The position numbers and the translations under genes are program-made. Below are positions 45,458 to 54,469 of a stretch of 64,000 bases of DNA, piece after piece. This stretch comes from Tepidaquicella sp964564635 (GTDB taxonomy: Bacteria > Bacteroidota > Ignavibacteria > Tepidaquicellales > Tepidaquicellaceae). How positions within the stretch are numbered: position 1 is the stretch's first letter; every line of letters starts with the position of its first letter. The notes under the pieces are model-generated. The model was not told where the DNA came from, did not search any database, and worked only from the letters and a program-made list of their open reading frames with translations. The stretch spans positions 130,740 to 194,739 of the forward strand of contig CAZMAR010000003.1 in the NCBI GenBank assembly GCA_964564635.1, in the 5' to 3' direction.

Positions 45458-46483
45458 TTAACTAATTATAATGTTATTTAAAACATCTTCTACTTTAAGA
45501 CCTTCTTCAATCATACAAATCTTTTTATCGCTACTACAATTAGCATCACAAAACTCTTTACTAACCTCAAGATTAATGGACTTTTCATTTAGAATACCCC
45601 AATGCTTAGCAGAGCTTACATTCCGATGACAATGTATAACAATAGACTTAATATCGAGTGCATCAGCAATGTGAGCTGCACCTGTTGATGAGGAAATAAA
45701 TAAATCTGCTTTTGATATACAAATTATTAAATCTCTTAAGGATATAAGTGCCTTAGATAAATCAAAGATTCTTTTATCATTTATATTTTTAATTTTTTTG
45801 AGAAAATCTTCTGACATTTCCCTTGCGGTAAGAATCAAAGAAAAATTTTTATTATTATATTTTTTTACAATTTCTTTTATAAGATTATAATATTTCTCCT
45901 CTGACCAATTTGGAGCAGATAAACCAGAACCTGTGTGTAGAAATATTTTAAAGGAATTTAATGATATTCCGTTATCCAGAAGGATTTGCTCAGCTTTGAT
46001 TTTCTCATCTTCAGAAATAAATAATTCAACTTTTATATTATTTGTTTCAACCCCAATCCTTCTTGCTAAATCCATACAATAATCTGCTTCATGTTTAATA
46101 TTTCTATATTTATTTCTTGAAACCCCTTTACATAAAGTAATTAAACTATATAGCCTGTATCCGGTCATAAATCTCTTTCTTACCCCACCCCACAGCATTT
46201 GAAAAGCAGCCCGTTCCGTCGGAAAGACTAATAACCCATGAGAAAAATTTCTTTCTTTTATTTCTCGAACAACATCCCAGAAAGATTCATTTGTTAAATC
46301 ATCACTAATAATTGAATTAATATTTGGATTGTGTTTGAAAACATCAGCAACAGCTGGATTAACAAGTACAGATATATAAGAATCAGGAAATGTTTTTCTT
46401 AGTTCTCTAACAAGAGGTGTAATCATTATCACATCACCCACTTTATCTGTCCTGATTATAAGAATTCTTTTCTGCTTACCCAT
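45458..46483 (-). CDS. Glycosyltransferase family 9 (heptosyltransferase-like)
   Basis: The 341-residue protein has the standard GT9 start RILIIRTDKVGDVIMITPLVRELRKTFP with the catalytic-type Asp, then IFLHTGSGLSAPNWSEEKYYNLIKEI and the donor-site segment ADLFISSSTGAAHIADALDIKSIVIH. These features fit transfer of heptose or a related sugar to LPS core on the cytoplasmic face of the inner membrane. It lies 5 bases upstream of the cysteine-motif GT9 gene and 24 bases after the first GT9 gene, in one leftward operon. Confidence 0.85.
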   Translation of the reverse strand: MGKQKRILIIRTDKVGDVIMITPLVRELRKTFPDSYISVLVNPAVADVFKHNPNINSIISDDLTNESFWDVVREIKERNFSHGLLVFPTERAAFQMLWGGVRKRFMTGYRLYSLITLCKGVSRNKYRNIKHEADYCMDLARRIGVETNNIKVELFISEDEKIKAEQILLDNGISLNSFKIFLHTGSGLSAPNWSEEKYYNLIKEIVKKYNNKNFSLILTAREMSEDFLKKIKNINDKRIFDLSKALISLRDLIICISKADLFISSSTGAAHIADALDIKSIVIHCHRNVSSAKHWGILNEKSINLEVSKEFCDANCSSDKKICMIEEGLKVEDVLNNIIIS

Positions 46484-46507
46484 TCTACTTTAATTCCGTA
46501 AATAAAT

Positions 46508-47548
46508 CTATTGTAATAAATTTATTCTATTTTTATTAATTAATTCTTCTAATTTAAGCATAATTTTTTCTTTTGACAATTCAGTCATACAAATATTTCC
46601 TATTGGGCAATTTAAATATGCACAACCCAAGCAATCAAGTTTGTCATTAACAATTACTGAATGAATATCACCATAAGGTCCCTGCTGTAATGGATTTGTT
46701 GGGCCATAGATTCCTAAAACTGGTACTCCTACTGCAGATGCAAGATGAAGTAAACCGGAATCGTTTGCAACTACTAATGAACACTTTTTTATCATTGCAG
46801 CTGTATATCTTAAAGTTAATTTTGGAATTATATAACAGTAATCCTTATGACTTTCATAAATTTTTTTACATTCATTTAATTCCTCATTCGTACCCCATAT
46901 TAAAAGAAAGTTAGTATTATATTTCCTCCTGATTAAGTAAATCAAATCAATATAATCTTTTACTTTATATTTCTTCGACTCCCATCCACCAGAGATTAAA
47001 ATCCCAATAATCGGGCTATTGATTTTATTCTGTAGAAAAAATTCATTAGCAAGATTTGTATGCGGTTCCTGAACAGAAATAAAAAATTCTCTGTATTTAA
47101 CAGGAACACCAATTGTACGAATAGCAATTAGATTTATTTCAAGATTATGATTCTTATCAAGATTTTCACTTGCAGGTACTAAAATATTATAAGCATATTT
47201 TCTTCTTGGAAAATCATAGCCGACTCTATATTTAGCACCACTATAATAAGTGAGAAGTGTTGTTCTTGGGTTGCAAAATAAATCAATAACCAAATCATAC
47301 TTTTGCTTCCTGATATTTTTAAGTAAACAAAATGAACTATCAGTACCCTTATTAAAAGTCAATACACGATTGATATACGGATTACCATATAATACATCTC
47401 TGCAATTTAAAGTTGTCAGAAAATTAATTTCAGCATCGCCAAAAAATTCTCTTAAATTTTTTAAAACAGGTAAAGAAAGAATTACATCACCAATTCCAAA
47501 AAATTTAATTACGAGAATTTTTGATATTTCACTATAGTTAATCTTCAT
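46508..47548 (-). CDS. Glycosyltransferase family 9 (heptosyltransferase-like)
   Basis: The 346-residue protein opens with ILVIKFFGIGDVILSLPVLKNLREFFG, retaining the GDV aspartate, and continues with IIGILISGGWESKKYKVKDYIDLI and CSLVVANDSGLLHLASAVGVPVLGIYGPTNP, the typical nucleotide-sugar site. The C-terminus has a CxxCxxxC-type cluster (CLGCAYLNCPIGNIC) common in heptosyltransferases. Probable LPS core assembly. Its ATG overlaps the nth stop codon by one base (TAATG on the coding strand), a sign of coupled translation. Confidence 0.86.
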   Translation of the reverse strand: MKINYSEISKILVIKFFGIGDVILSLPVLKNLREFFGDAEINFLTTLNCRDVLYGNPYINRVLTFNKGTDSSFCLLKNIRKQKYDLVIDLFCNPRTTLLTYYSGAKYRVGYDFPRRKYAYNILVPASENLDKNHNLEINLIAIRTIGVPVKYREFFISVQEPHTNLANEFFLQNKINSPIIGILISGGWESKKYKVKDYIDLIYLIRRKYNTNFLLIWGTNEELNECKKIYESHKDYCYIIPKLTLRYTAAMIKKCSLVVANDSGLLHLASAVGVPVLGIYGPTNPLQQGPYGDIHSVIVNDKLDCLGCAYLNCPIGNICMTELSKEKIMLKLEELINKNRINLLQ

Positions 47549-48285
47549 TAAATATTTTCAAGAATTAGAAAATTTTTTTCTTTATTAATAACTTTCTTTT
47601 CAATTTTTGAGTTTTTCTGTTTATGTTCATATTTACAATAAACAAAAAGAAAACATTTACTACATAAAGGATTTTTTGCTTTACAAATGTTTCTACCAAA
47701 TCTTATTAAGCTCTTATGTAAAAATAATTTTTTCCCTTGCGGAATTTTATTTGAAATTTCTAAAAAAGTTTTTTCAGGAGTATTGGTCTTTACAAGACCG
47801 AGTCTGTTCAAAATCCTATGAATATGAGTATCCACCGGGAAAACATCTCTATCTAATGCAAAAGCTAACACACAAGATGCTGTTTTTATTCCTATTCCTT
47901 TTAATTGTAATAAATTTTTATAAACTTCGTCGGTCGGTAAGTTACTAAAAAAACTTAAATCAAAAGTATTATATTTATTGTGAATACTCTTTAAAATACT
48001 TTTAATATCCTTTGCTTTCGTATTTGCCATACCACACACTTTTATTTCTTTCTTTATCTCCTTTAAGCTTCCATTCATTAATTCTTCCCAGCTATGAAAC
48101 TTTCTTTTCAGATTATTATATGCGATAAATGCTGTTTTGTCAGTAGTATTTTGAGATAATTTAGTAGCAATCAAAATATCCAGAACAGATTGACTTTTTA
48201 TATTTTTTTCTGAAATTATTTCATCAAAAAATTTCTTCTCAAATATTTTAATAATTTTAGAAATCAATTGTTTTTTAATCAGCAA
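47548..48285 (-). CDS. nth: Endonuclease III-like DNA glycosylase/AP lyase
   Basis: The 245-residue protein has the helix-hairpin-helix LLQLKGIGIKTASCVLAFAL with catalytic Lys134, the catalytic Asp152 in VDTHIHRILNRLGLV, and a complete [4Fe-4S] cluster ligand set Cys201-x6-Cys208-x2-Cys211-x5-Cys217. It should excise oxidised pyrimidines in base-excision repair. The N-terminal region is slightly diverged, so an Nth-related archaeal-type variant is also possible. The start appears to be TTG at 48285. It opens the leftward operon of glycan genes. Confidence 0.85.
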   Translation of the reverse strand: MLIKKQLISKIIKIFEKKFFDEIISEKNIKSQSVLDILIATKLSQNTTDKTAFIAYNNLKRKFHSWEELMNGSLKEIKKEIKVCGMANTKAKDIKSILKSIHNKYNTFDLSFFSNLPTDEVYKNLLQLKGIGIKTASCVLAFALDRDVFPVDTHIHRILNRLGLVKTNTPEKTFLEISNKIPQGKKLFLHKSLIRFGRNICKAKNPLCSKCFLFVYCKYEHKQKNSKIEKKVINKEKNFLILENI

Positions 48286-48455
48286 TAAATAAGATAAAAA
48301 TAAATTAATAATTAATTTGAAAAAAGTAACTTATTTTACTTTTTTTGAATTAATATTATTCCTATTTTTATTTTTTAAAAAATCACTCATAGTGACCTGC
48401 AAAAAAATAGATTATAACTTAATAAAAAACTATTTGTTTAATAAAAAATTTACTT

Positions 48456-50513
48456 ATGGCAGAAGAAAAAAAATTTGTACCATTTATCTCTCCTGACACA
48501 AATCTAATTGAATTTACACTCAGGGGATTGATATTAGGATTAATACTCGCCGTAGTACTTGGAGCTGCCAATGCATACTTAGGCTTGAAAGCAGGTATGA
48601 CTATTGCAGCTACATATCCTGCTGCTGTACTTGGAATGGCTATTTTAAGGCTTTTCAAAAACAGCAATATTTTGGAAGAAAACTTTGTTCGTACTGTTGG
48701 TTCTATTGGTGAATCTGTTGCAGCAGGTGCAATATTTACATTACCAGCTTTTTTCATTGCAAAAATCTGGGACCCACAAGCAATTTCACTTTCTAACTAT
48801 GCAACTGCTACCATTATTCTAATAGTGGGAGGAATTCTTGGTATTATGTTTGTAGCACTTTTAAGAAGGGTTATGGTAGAAGATAAGGATTTGCTCTTCC
48901 CTGAATCCACAGCTGCAGCTGAAATTCACAAGTCAGGTCAAAAAGGAGGTTCAGGTGCAAAGTTCCTCTTCAGTGCTATGGGAGTTGGAGCAGTGATTCA
49001 ATTTTTTGCTCAGTTAAAACTTTTTGCAACCTGGGAAAAATTTTACGGATTCTTTAACAAAACTTTAATTCCTGGAACATTCTTTAAAGCACAAGGTGGA
49101 ATGTTATTAAGTTCTCCTGGCTTTAGCCCAGCTTATACTGGTGTCGGTTATATAATCGGTCCCAAATATGCTTCACTAAACTTTAGTGGTGGATTATTAG
49201 CATGGGGATTATTAACTCCGATAATTTATTATTTCCTTTATCCTGAAATAAATGTTCCAATATATTTACAAAATTGGGCAACGAGTTTTGGAATTCCTTT
49301 AGAAAAAGTTTCTGATCCATCGTTCCAAATTACCCAGGTTTGGAAATTTATTGTTCGACCAATTGCAATAGGTGGTATGTTAATGGGCGCTTTTTATACT
49401 TTATTTAAGATGAGAAAATCTCTGTTCGCGGGTTTAAAAAGGTCTTTTGGTGATGTAAAAAAAGCTGCCGCTGGTTCTAATATTGAAGTTATCAGAACTG
49501 AAAAAGATCTTCCTTTTATCTATGTCCTTATTGGAATTGTTGCTTCTGCAATTATTACATTTTTCATTACATATTTCATATTTAATACCGGTTTAATCCC
49601 TGCTTTAGTAGCAGCTACGATATTAATTATTCTTGCATTTTTCTTTGCTGCTATCTCAGGATATCTTGTTGGTATTATAGGTTCAAGTAATAATCCTATA
49701 AGCGGATTGACTCTTACTGCATTGATAACAACAGCATTAATCCTTGTTCTTATTGGCGTCGATGCCCAACACGGAGGAGTTGCAGCAGTTCTTGGTGTTG
49801 CTGCAATAGTTTGCGTTGCTGCTGCGGTTGCCGGGGAGATGCTTCAAGACTTAAAAGCAGGACATCTACTCGGTGGTACTCCCTGGAAAATGCAGATTGG
49901 AAATATTATTGGTGTTGTAATATCTGGACTTGTAATGTTTTATGTTCTTAATATGTTAAATCAAGCAGATATAGTGCAGGGACAACAACAAGGATATACT
50001 GGAGGTTTTGGAAGTAAAAATCTCTCAGCCCCTCAGGCAGGTTTGATGGCGATGCTTTCACAGGGTATTATCGGCGGTCAAATGGCATGGCCACTAATTA
50101 TCGTAGGGTTACTTATGGGGCTTGCGTTTATTATGATGCAAGTTAAGAGCCCTATGTTAGTTGCAGTTGGAATGTATTTACCTCTTGAAACAACATTTGC
50201 TATTTTCGTAGGAGGTTTAATTAAAGGTATAGTAGATTTAATTGTAGAAAAGAAACAATATGTACCAGCACAAAAAGTCAGAATTGAAAATATTGGAATA
50301 CTATTAGCATCTGGTTTAATTGCAGGTGAAGCTTTGACAGGTTTAGGGTTTGCACCATTTAGAATTGCTGGTGTAGTTCCTGAAATATTTAAAGAGCCAC
50401 CTGTATTAATTGGCATAGCAGTACTTGCAATTCTTACACTTATATTAATTATTATTCCGATAATGAATCGTGGCTCAGAAGATGAACCAGCTCCACCAAG
50501 TGCCGGAATGTAA
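48456..50513 (+). CDS. OPT-family oligopeptide transporter
   Basis: This 685-residue polytopic protein (about 14-16 hydrophobic segments) matches the bacterial OPT subfamily. It has FTLRGLILGLILAVVLGAANAYLGLKAGMTIAATYPAAVLGMAI at the start, VGSIGESVAAGAIFTLPAF, DKDLLFPESTAAAEIH, and VGIIGSSNNPISGLTLTALI. Members couple proton gradients to import of small peptides, and in some cases metal chelates or siderophores. It is followed by a PqqD-like gene (18 bases) and an Xaa-His dipeptidase gene, which supports peptide import here. Confidence 0.93.
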   Translation: MAEEKKFVPFISPDTNLIEFTLRGLILGLILAVVLGAANAYLGLKAGMTIAATYPAAVLGMAILRLFKNSNILEENFVRTVGSIGESVAAGAIFTLPAFFIAKIWDPQAISLSNYATATIILIVGGILGIMFVALLRRVMVEDKDLLFPESTAAAEIHKSGQKGGSGAKFLFSAMGVGAVIQFFAQLKLFATWEKFYGFFNKTLIPGTFFKAQGGMLLSSPGFSPAYTGVGYIIGPKYASLNFSGGLLAWGLLTPIIYYFLYPEINVPIYLQNWATSFGIPLEKVSDPSFQITQVWKFIVRPIAIGGMLMGAFYTLFKMRKSLFAGLKRSFGDVKKAAAGSNIEVIRTEKDLPFIYVLIGIVASAIITFFITYFIFNTGLIPALVAATILIILAFFFAAISGYLVGIIGSSNNPISGLTLTALITTALILVLIGVDAQHGGVAAVLGVAAIVCVAAAVAGEMLQDLKAGHLLGGTPWKMQIGNIIGVVISGLVMFYVLNMLNQADIVQGQQQGYTGGFGSKNLSAPQAGLMAMLSQGIIGGQMAWPLIIVGLLMGLAFIMMQVKSPMLVAVGMYLPLETTFAIFVGGLIKGIVDLIVEKKQYVPAQKVRIENIGILLASGLIAGEALTGLGFAPFRIAGVVPEIFKEPPVLIGIAVLAILTLILIIIPIMNRGSEDEPAPPSAGM

Positions 50514-50531
50514 AAATGTTCAGGAATAAAA

Positions 50532-50882
50532 ATGTTCAGAAAGAAGAAAAATATTAATTATTTAGAATTGACCCCTGTTCATAACAAAGACTATGAAGAG
50601 GTAAATGGATTAATCACAATTGTATTTCCTAAATTCAAAAGTAAATTTTTACAGTGGTTAATCCCAAAGAATAAACCTGCAAATATAAGAATTTCACTTG
50701 ATAAAATAGGTTCATCTGTTTGGAAAAATATAAATGGAAATAGAAAAGTAGATGAAATAATCTCTGCTTTACAACAAGAATTTGGAGAAGAATTAATTCA
50801 AGCAGAACAAAGAACTTTAAAATTTCTATCAATGTTATATCAACACAGATTTATATACTTTAAAGAATTAAGAAAGGAATAA
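50532..50882 (+). CDS. PqqD-like (RiPP recognition element fold) protein
   Basis: The 116-residue protein resembles the PqqD family. After a basic N-terminus, IRISLDKIGSSVWKNINGNRKVDEIISALQQEFGEE matches the LDxxGxxIWxxxDGxxTVxEI core, and the last helix fits the fold. PqqD domains bind leader peptides of ribosomally made modified peptides and present them to modifying enzymes. No radical-SAM or other modifying enzyme, and no obvious precursor peptide, is near. Instead the gene lies between an OPT peptide transporter and a dipeptidase, with gaps of 18 and 3 bases. It may be a peptide-binding adaptor of transport, which is my inference. Confidence 0.75.
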   Translation: MFRKKKNINYLELTPVHNKDYEEVNGLITIVFPKFKSKFLQWLIPKNKPANIRISLDKIGSSVWKNINGNRKVDEIISALQQEFGEELIQAEQRTLKFLSMLYQHRFIYFKELRKE

Positions 50883-50885
50883 AAT

Positions 50886-52346
50886 ATGGGAAAAATCCTC
50901 GGAAATTTAAAACCAACCCGTGTATGGGAAATATTTGAGGAAATTTGTTCAATTCCTCATCCATCAAAACACGAGGCAAAGTTAAGAGAATATGTAATTA
51001 ACTTTGCAAAGAAAAATAACCTTGAATATGAAGTTGATGAAACTGGTAATGTAGTAATAAGAAAACCTGCTACGGTAGGAATGGAAAAAAGAAAAGGTGT
51101 AATACTTCAAGGTCATCTGGATATGGTTCCACAGGCAAATTCAGATGTAAAACATAATTTTGAAACCGACCCAATTCAACCCAGAATTGAAGGTGAATGG
51201 GTAAAAGCAACAGGAACAACACTTGGAGCTGACAATGGTATAGGAGTCGCAACAGCACTTGCAATTTTAGAATCAAAAGACATTCCCCATGGTCCGTTGG
51301 AAGCATTATTCACGATTGATGAAGAGACAGGTATGACAGGAGCATTTGGACTGAAACCAGGATTTTTAAAAGGCGATATTCTATTAAATCTTGATTCAGA
51401 AGATGAAGGGGAACTATTTATAGGATGCGCAGGAGGTACCAATGGAAATTTTATTTTCAAATATAAACAAGTCGATACCCCAAAAAATGTTAATGCATAT
51501 CTTTTAAGTGTAAGAGGTCTGAAAGGCGGACATTCTGGTTGTGACATACACCTTTATAGAGGAAATGCAAATAAAATTTTATTCAGATATTTGAAACATG
51601 CAGAATCTAAACACGGAATAAGGCTTGCAAGTGTATATGGTGGGTCTCTAAGGAATGCAATTCCAAGAGAAGCATTTGCAACTTTCGTTATACCGAAAGA
51701 AAATTCTGCTGATATTAAAAAATGTGTTCAGGATATGTATGAAATAATCAAAAAAGAATATGCAACGATAGATCCCGATTTTACAATGGATATTACGGAT
51801 ATTGAAATCCCAAAAAAATTGATTGATGAGGATACTCAAAAGAGACTCATAAATGCAATATTAGCCTGTCCAAATGACGTTATAAGAATGAGTAATGATA
51901 TGCCGGGTCTGGTAGAAACATCAACAAATCTCGCAATTGTTAAAACAGATAAAGAAACTATTGAAGTTAAATGTCTATTAAGGAGTTCTGTTGATTCAGC
52001 AAAAGAAGCTCTTGAACAAATGCTTGCAAGCTTGTTTGAATTAGCAGGAGCAGACTATGAATTTGATGGTAGATATCCAGGATGGAAACCAAATCCAAAC
52101 TCCCCCATTCTTGAAGTTATGAAAAAAGGATATAAAACAAAATTTGGTAAAGAGCCAAAAATAAGCGCCATTCACGCAGGTCTCGAATGTGGTTTAATTG
52201 GTGGTGTCTTTCCAAATCTTGATATGATTTCTTTTGGACCAACAATTAAAAATCCTCATTCGCCTGATGAAATGGTAAATATTGAAACCGTACAGAAATT
52301 CTGGGACTATCTACTTTATACCTTAGAGAACATACCGACCAAATAA
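50886..52346 (+). CDS. pepD: Aminoacyl-histidine dipeptidase (Xaa-His dipeptidase, PepD)
   Basis: The 486-residue protein is an M20-family metallopeptidase of the PepD/carnosinase type. It has VWEIFEEICSIPHPSKHE at the start, the first metal motif GHLDMVPQ, the metal-bridging Asp in TLGADNGIGVATALAI, the catalytic DEETGMTGAFGL, LNLDSEDEGELFIGCAGG, GLKGGHSGCDIH and the final AIHAGLECGL and SFGPTIKNPHSPDE. It hydrolyses dipeptides, classically those with C-terminal histidine, in the cytoplasm. The gene starts 3 bases after the PqqD-like gene and ends in a strong terminator, so it is the last gene of the OPT unit. Confidence 0.95.
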   Translation: MGKILGNLKPTRVWEIFEEICSIPHPSKHEAKLREYVINFAKKNNLEYEVDETGNVVIRKPATVGMEKRKGVILQGHLDMVPQANSDVKHNFETDPIQPRIEGEWVKATGTTLGADNGIGVATALAILESKDIPHGPLEALFTIDEETGMTGAFGLKPGFLKGDILLNLDSEDEGELFIGCAGGTNGNFIFKYKQVDTPKNVNAYLLSVRGLKGGHSGCDIHLYRGNANKILFRYLKHAESKHGIRLASVYGGSLRNAIPREAFATFVIPKENSADIKKCVQDMYEIIKKEYATIDPDFTMDITDIEIPKKLIDEDTQKRLINAILACPNDVIRMSNDMPGLVETSTNLAIVKTDKETIEVKCLLRSSVDSAKEALEQMLASLFELAGADYEFDGRYPGWKPNPNSPILEVMKKGYKTKFGKEPKISAIHAGLECGLIGGVFPNLDMISFGPTIKNPHSPDEMVNIETVQKFWDYLLYTLENIPTK

Positions 52347-52378
52347 GAAATAATAAATGTAAATATTTTAGATATACT

Positions 52379-52413
52379 AAGTCATAGGAATTAATAATTC
52401 CTATGACTTTTTT
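52379..52413 (+). terminator. Rho-independent terminator after pepD
   Basis: AAGTCATAGGAATT (52379-52392) pairs perfectly with AATTCCTATGACTT (52396-52409) around loop AAT, followed by a T-run (to about 52413). It lies 33 bases after the pepD stop and ends the OPT-pqqD-pepD transcript. Confidence 0.92.
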
Positions 52414-52537
52414 ATTTTTAAACTCATTGATAAATATTTATATAAAAATCTAAATTATATAAACTAATTTGAATAGTAATTTTTAAATTAATTTTTATTA
52501 TATTTGAAAAACAAATTAAAAGAAAGGAGTAAAAATT

Positions 52538-54337
52538 ATGAAAAAATTTTTCATCCTCTTTTTAGTGCTATTACTTCCCGGAAGTTTTTTATTTGCTCAA
52601 TCTTCAAGATTTATCCAAAATTGCGATCCGATAAAAGAAGATATAAATAATGTTAGACTACATTCTAATTTCAGGTATGGAAGTGTTCCCCCAAGCCTAA
52701 TTGAGCAATATCCCGGCTCAATTCCAAATACATCGAACTTCTGGGATTATCAAACAAATGGTGCTAATTTAAATCAATTGTGGATATTTGGAGATACAGT
52801 AATTGTTGCTTATATGTCTGTTGATTCAACTGACCCGACCGGCACTTCAACAAGAATAAACTGGTATATATATAGTGTTGATGGTGGAAATACCTGGACA
52901 ACCCCGATACAAATAACATTTCTGCCAAATAGGAGTGCCTATCCTGACCTGTGCCCATATTTAGCAGGTTCAGATAGAAATGTGGTAATATCTGGTAGAA
53001 AATATAATGGTTCTGCTTCAAGGGGTGGTGCATGGAGTGAGACTATGCTTGGTTTGGGGTCTTTCCTATCTGCTTTTGTACCTGATCCAGGTAGAGATTT
53101 CTTCGGATGGTATATAGGAAACAATAAATATGGTGGAGCTTACAGTTCTCCGGATGCAAGTTCGAACGATAGTCTTTTCTATGCAAAATATGATGTTTCT
53201 ACAAACACTTTTAGTGATAAAACTACTTTTGCTGTAGCACCAAATAATATATTCCAAAATGTAAGATATCGACACACTGCAAACGCAACCGGAACACATC
53301 AATTTGTTATGTGGTGGGATAATACAACAGGCGCTTATGCATTAAGATATAAAACAACAACAGATGGTGGTTCAACCTGGTCTGCAACAGCAGCTTTACA
53401 AATAGCATTTGGATTAAATGGGACTATAAATGGAGATGTATGTAGCCCCTGGTTCGGTTATGATGCTGCATACAAACCTGGAACAAACGATTGGTATTGT
53501 GTTTGGAGTACGTTATATCCAACGTCAACAGGTCAAAACACTTCATCTCCCGGTGGCTGTAAAATATTACTTGCCTCTCCTGTTGTAAATGGAGGAGTTC
53601 CAGTTGAGGTTGCTGGTAGAACAAACATGATAATAATTTCAGATACAATTAATTACTTCTTTAATAGAGCAGCCCTGCAGGTTGGAGTAACTCCTGTATC
53701 ACATCCATCAATTGCTTTTTCTGATGATGGTTCAAGAATTGTGGTTGCATTTTCGGCATTCCAACCAGGTGATTCATTAGATGGATTTAACTTCAATGAT
53801 ATTTGGGTAACATATTCTGATAATGGAGGATTGAACTGGGCAACGCCTTGGAACTTAACTAACACACAAACCTGGGATGAACTTTATCCAGTGCTTTCTC
53901 CAACAGGAAATTCACCAAACTCATTTAAGATAAGATTCCAGGCAACCAGAGGTCCAGGTTCACAAAGTTTCAGTAATAATGCTCCAGTTTACAGAGTATA
54001 TCAGATTTATCAAGTATTTAATCCACAAGGAACTGGAGTTAAAAATATTAATAATGAAATTCCAGAAAAATTTGTTTTAAGCCAAAATTATCCCAATCCA
54101 TTCAACCCAACAACAAGGATTAAATTCTCAATTCCGCAAAGTGCAAATGGTGAAATTATTTCATTAAAAGTATATGATATTCTTGGTAAAGAAGTTGCCG
54201 ATCTATTCACAGGTAAAATTAATTCAGGTGAGTATGAAGTAGAATTTAATGGAAATAAATTATCCAGTGGTGTCTACCTTTATCAATTAAAAGCAGGAAA
54301 TTTTGTAGATACTAAAAGAATGATTCTGGTAAAATAA
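52538..54337 (+). CDS. Secreted sialidase-like propeller protein with T9SS sorting domain
   Basis: A signal peptide (1-20, ending FLFAQ) precedes about 490 residues of beta-propeller text with Asp-box/BNR-like motifs: SVDGGNTWTTPIQI, TTDGGSTWSATAAL, FSDDGSRIVVAF and YSDNGGLNWATPWN. The last 85 residues are a type A sorting domain with NYPNPFNPTTRIKF, LKVYDILGKEV and a final KRMILVK. The layout resembles the protein cut at the left edge of the window. Catalytic residues for sialidase are not evident, so I call it sialidase-like only. A good AAAGGAG lies 8 bases before the ATG. It ends in a clear terminator. Confidence 0.88.
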   Translation: MKKFFILFLVLLLPGSFLFAQSSRFIQNCDPIKEDINNVRLHSNFRYGSVPPSLIEQYPGSIPNTSNFWDYQTNGANLNQLWIFGDTVIVAYMSVDSTDPTGTSTRINWYIYSVDGGNTWTTPIQITFLPNRSAYPDLCPYLAGSDRNVVISGRKYNGSASRGGAWSETMLGLGSFLSAFVPDPGRDFFGWYIGNNKYGGAYSSPDASSNDSLFYAKYDVSTNTFSDKTTFAVAPNNIFQNVRYRHTANATGTHQFVMWWDNTTGAYALRYKTTTDGGSTWSATAALQIAFGLNGTINGDVCSPWFGYDAAYKPGTNDWYCVWSTLYPTSTGQNTSSPGGCKILLASPVVNGGVPVEVAGRTNMIIISDTINYFFNRAALQVGVTPVSHPSIAFSDDGSRIVVAFSAFQPGDSLDGFNFNDIWVTYSDNGGLNWATPWNLTNTQTWDELYPVLSPTGNSPNSFKIRFQATRGPGSQSFSNNAPVYRVYQIYQVFNPQGTGVKNINNEIPEKFVLSQNYPNPFNPTTRIKFSIPQSANGEIISLKVYDILGKEVADLFTGKINSGEYEVEFNGNKLSSGVYLYQLKAGNFVDTKRMILVK

Positions 54338-54358
54338 ATTAGTTTTTTGCTGACCACT

Positions 54359-54392
54359 AAAGGTTGCATAAAATTTTTATGCAACCTTTTTT
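54359..54392 (+). terminator. Rho-independent terminator after the T9SS gene
   Basis: AAAGGTTGCATAAAA (54359-54373) and TTTTATGCAACCTTT (54375-54389) form a long hairpin (core GGTTGCAT/ATGCAACC) followed by more T. It starts 22 bases after the stop at 54337. Confidence 0.92.
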
Positions 54393-54469
54393 GTTTTAAA
54401 AATAAAATTTATTAAATTCCTTTTTAATTAAAAATAATATAAATAGTTTTTTAACAAAAATATCTTTTT

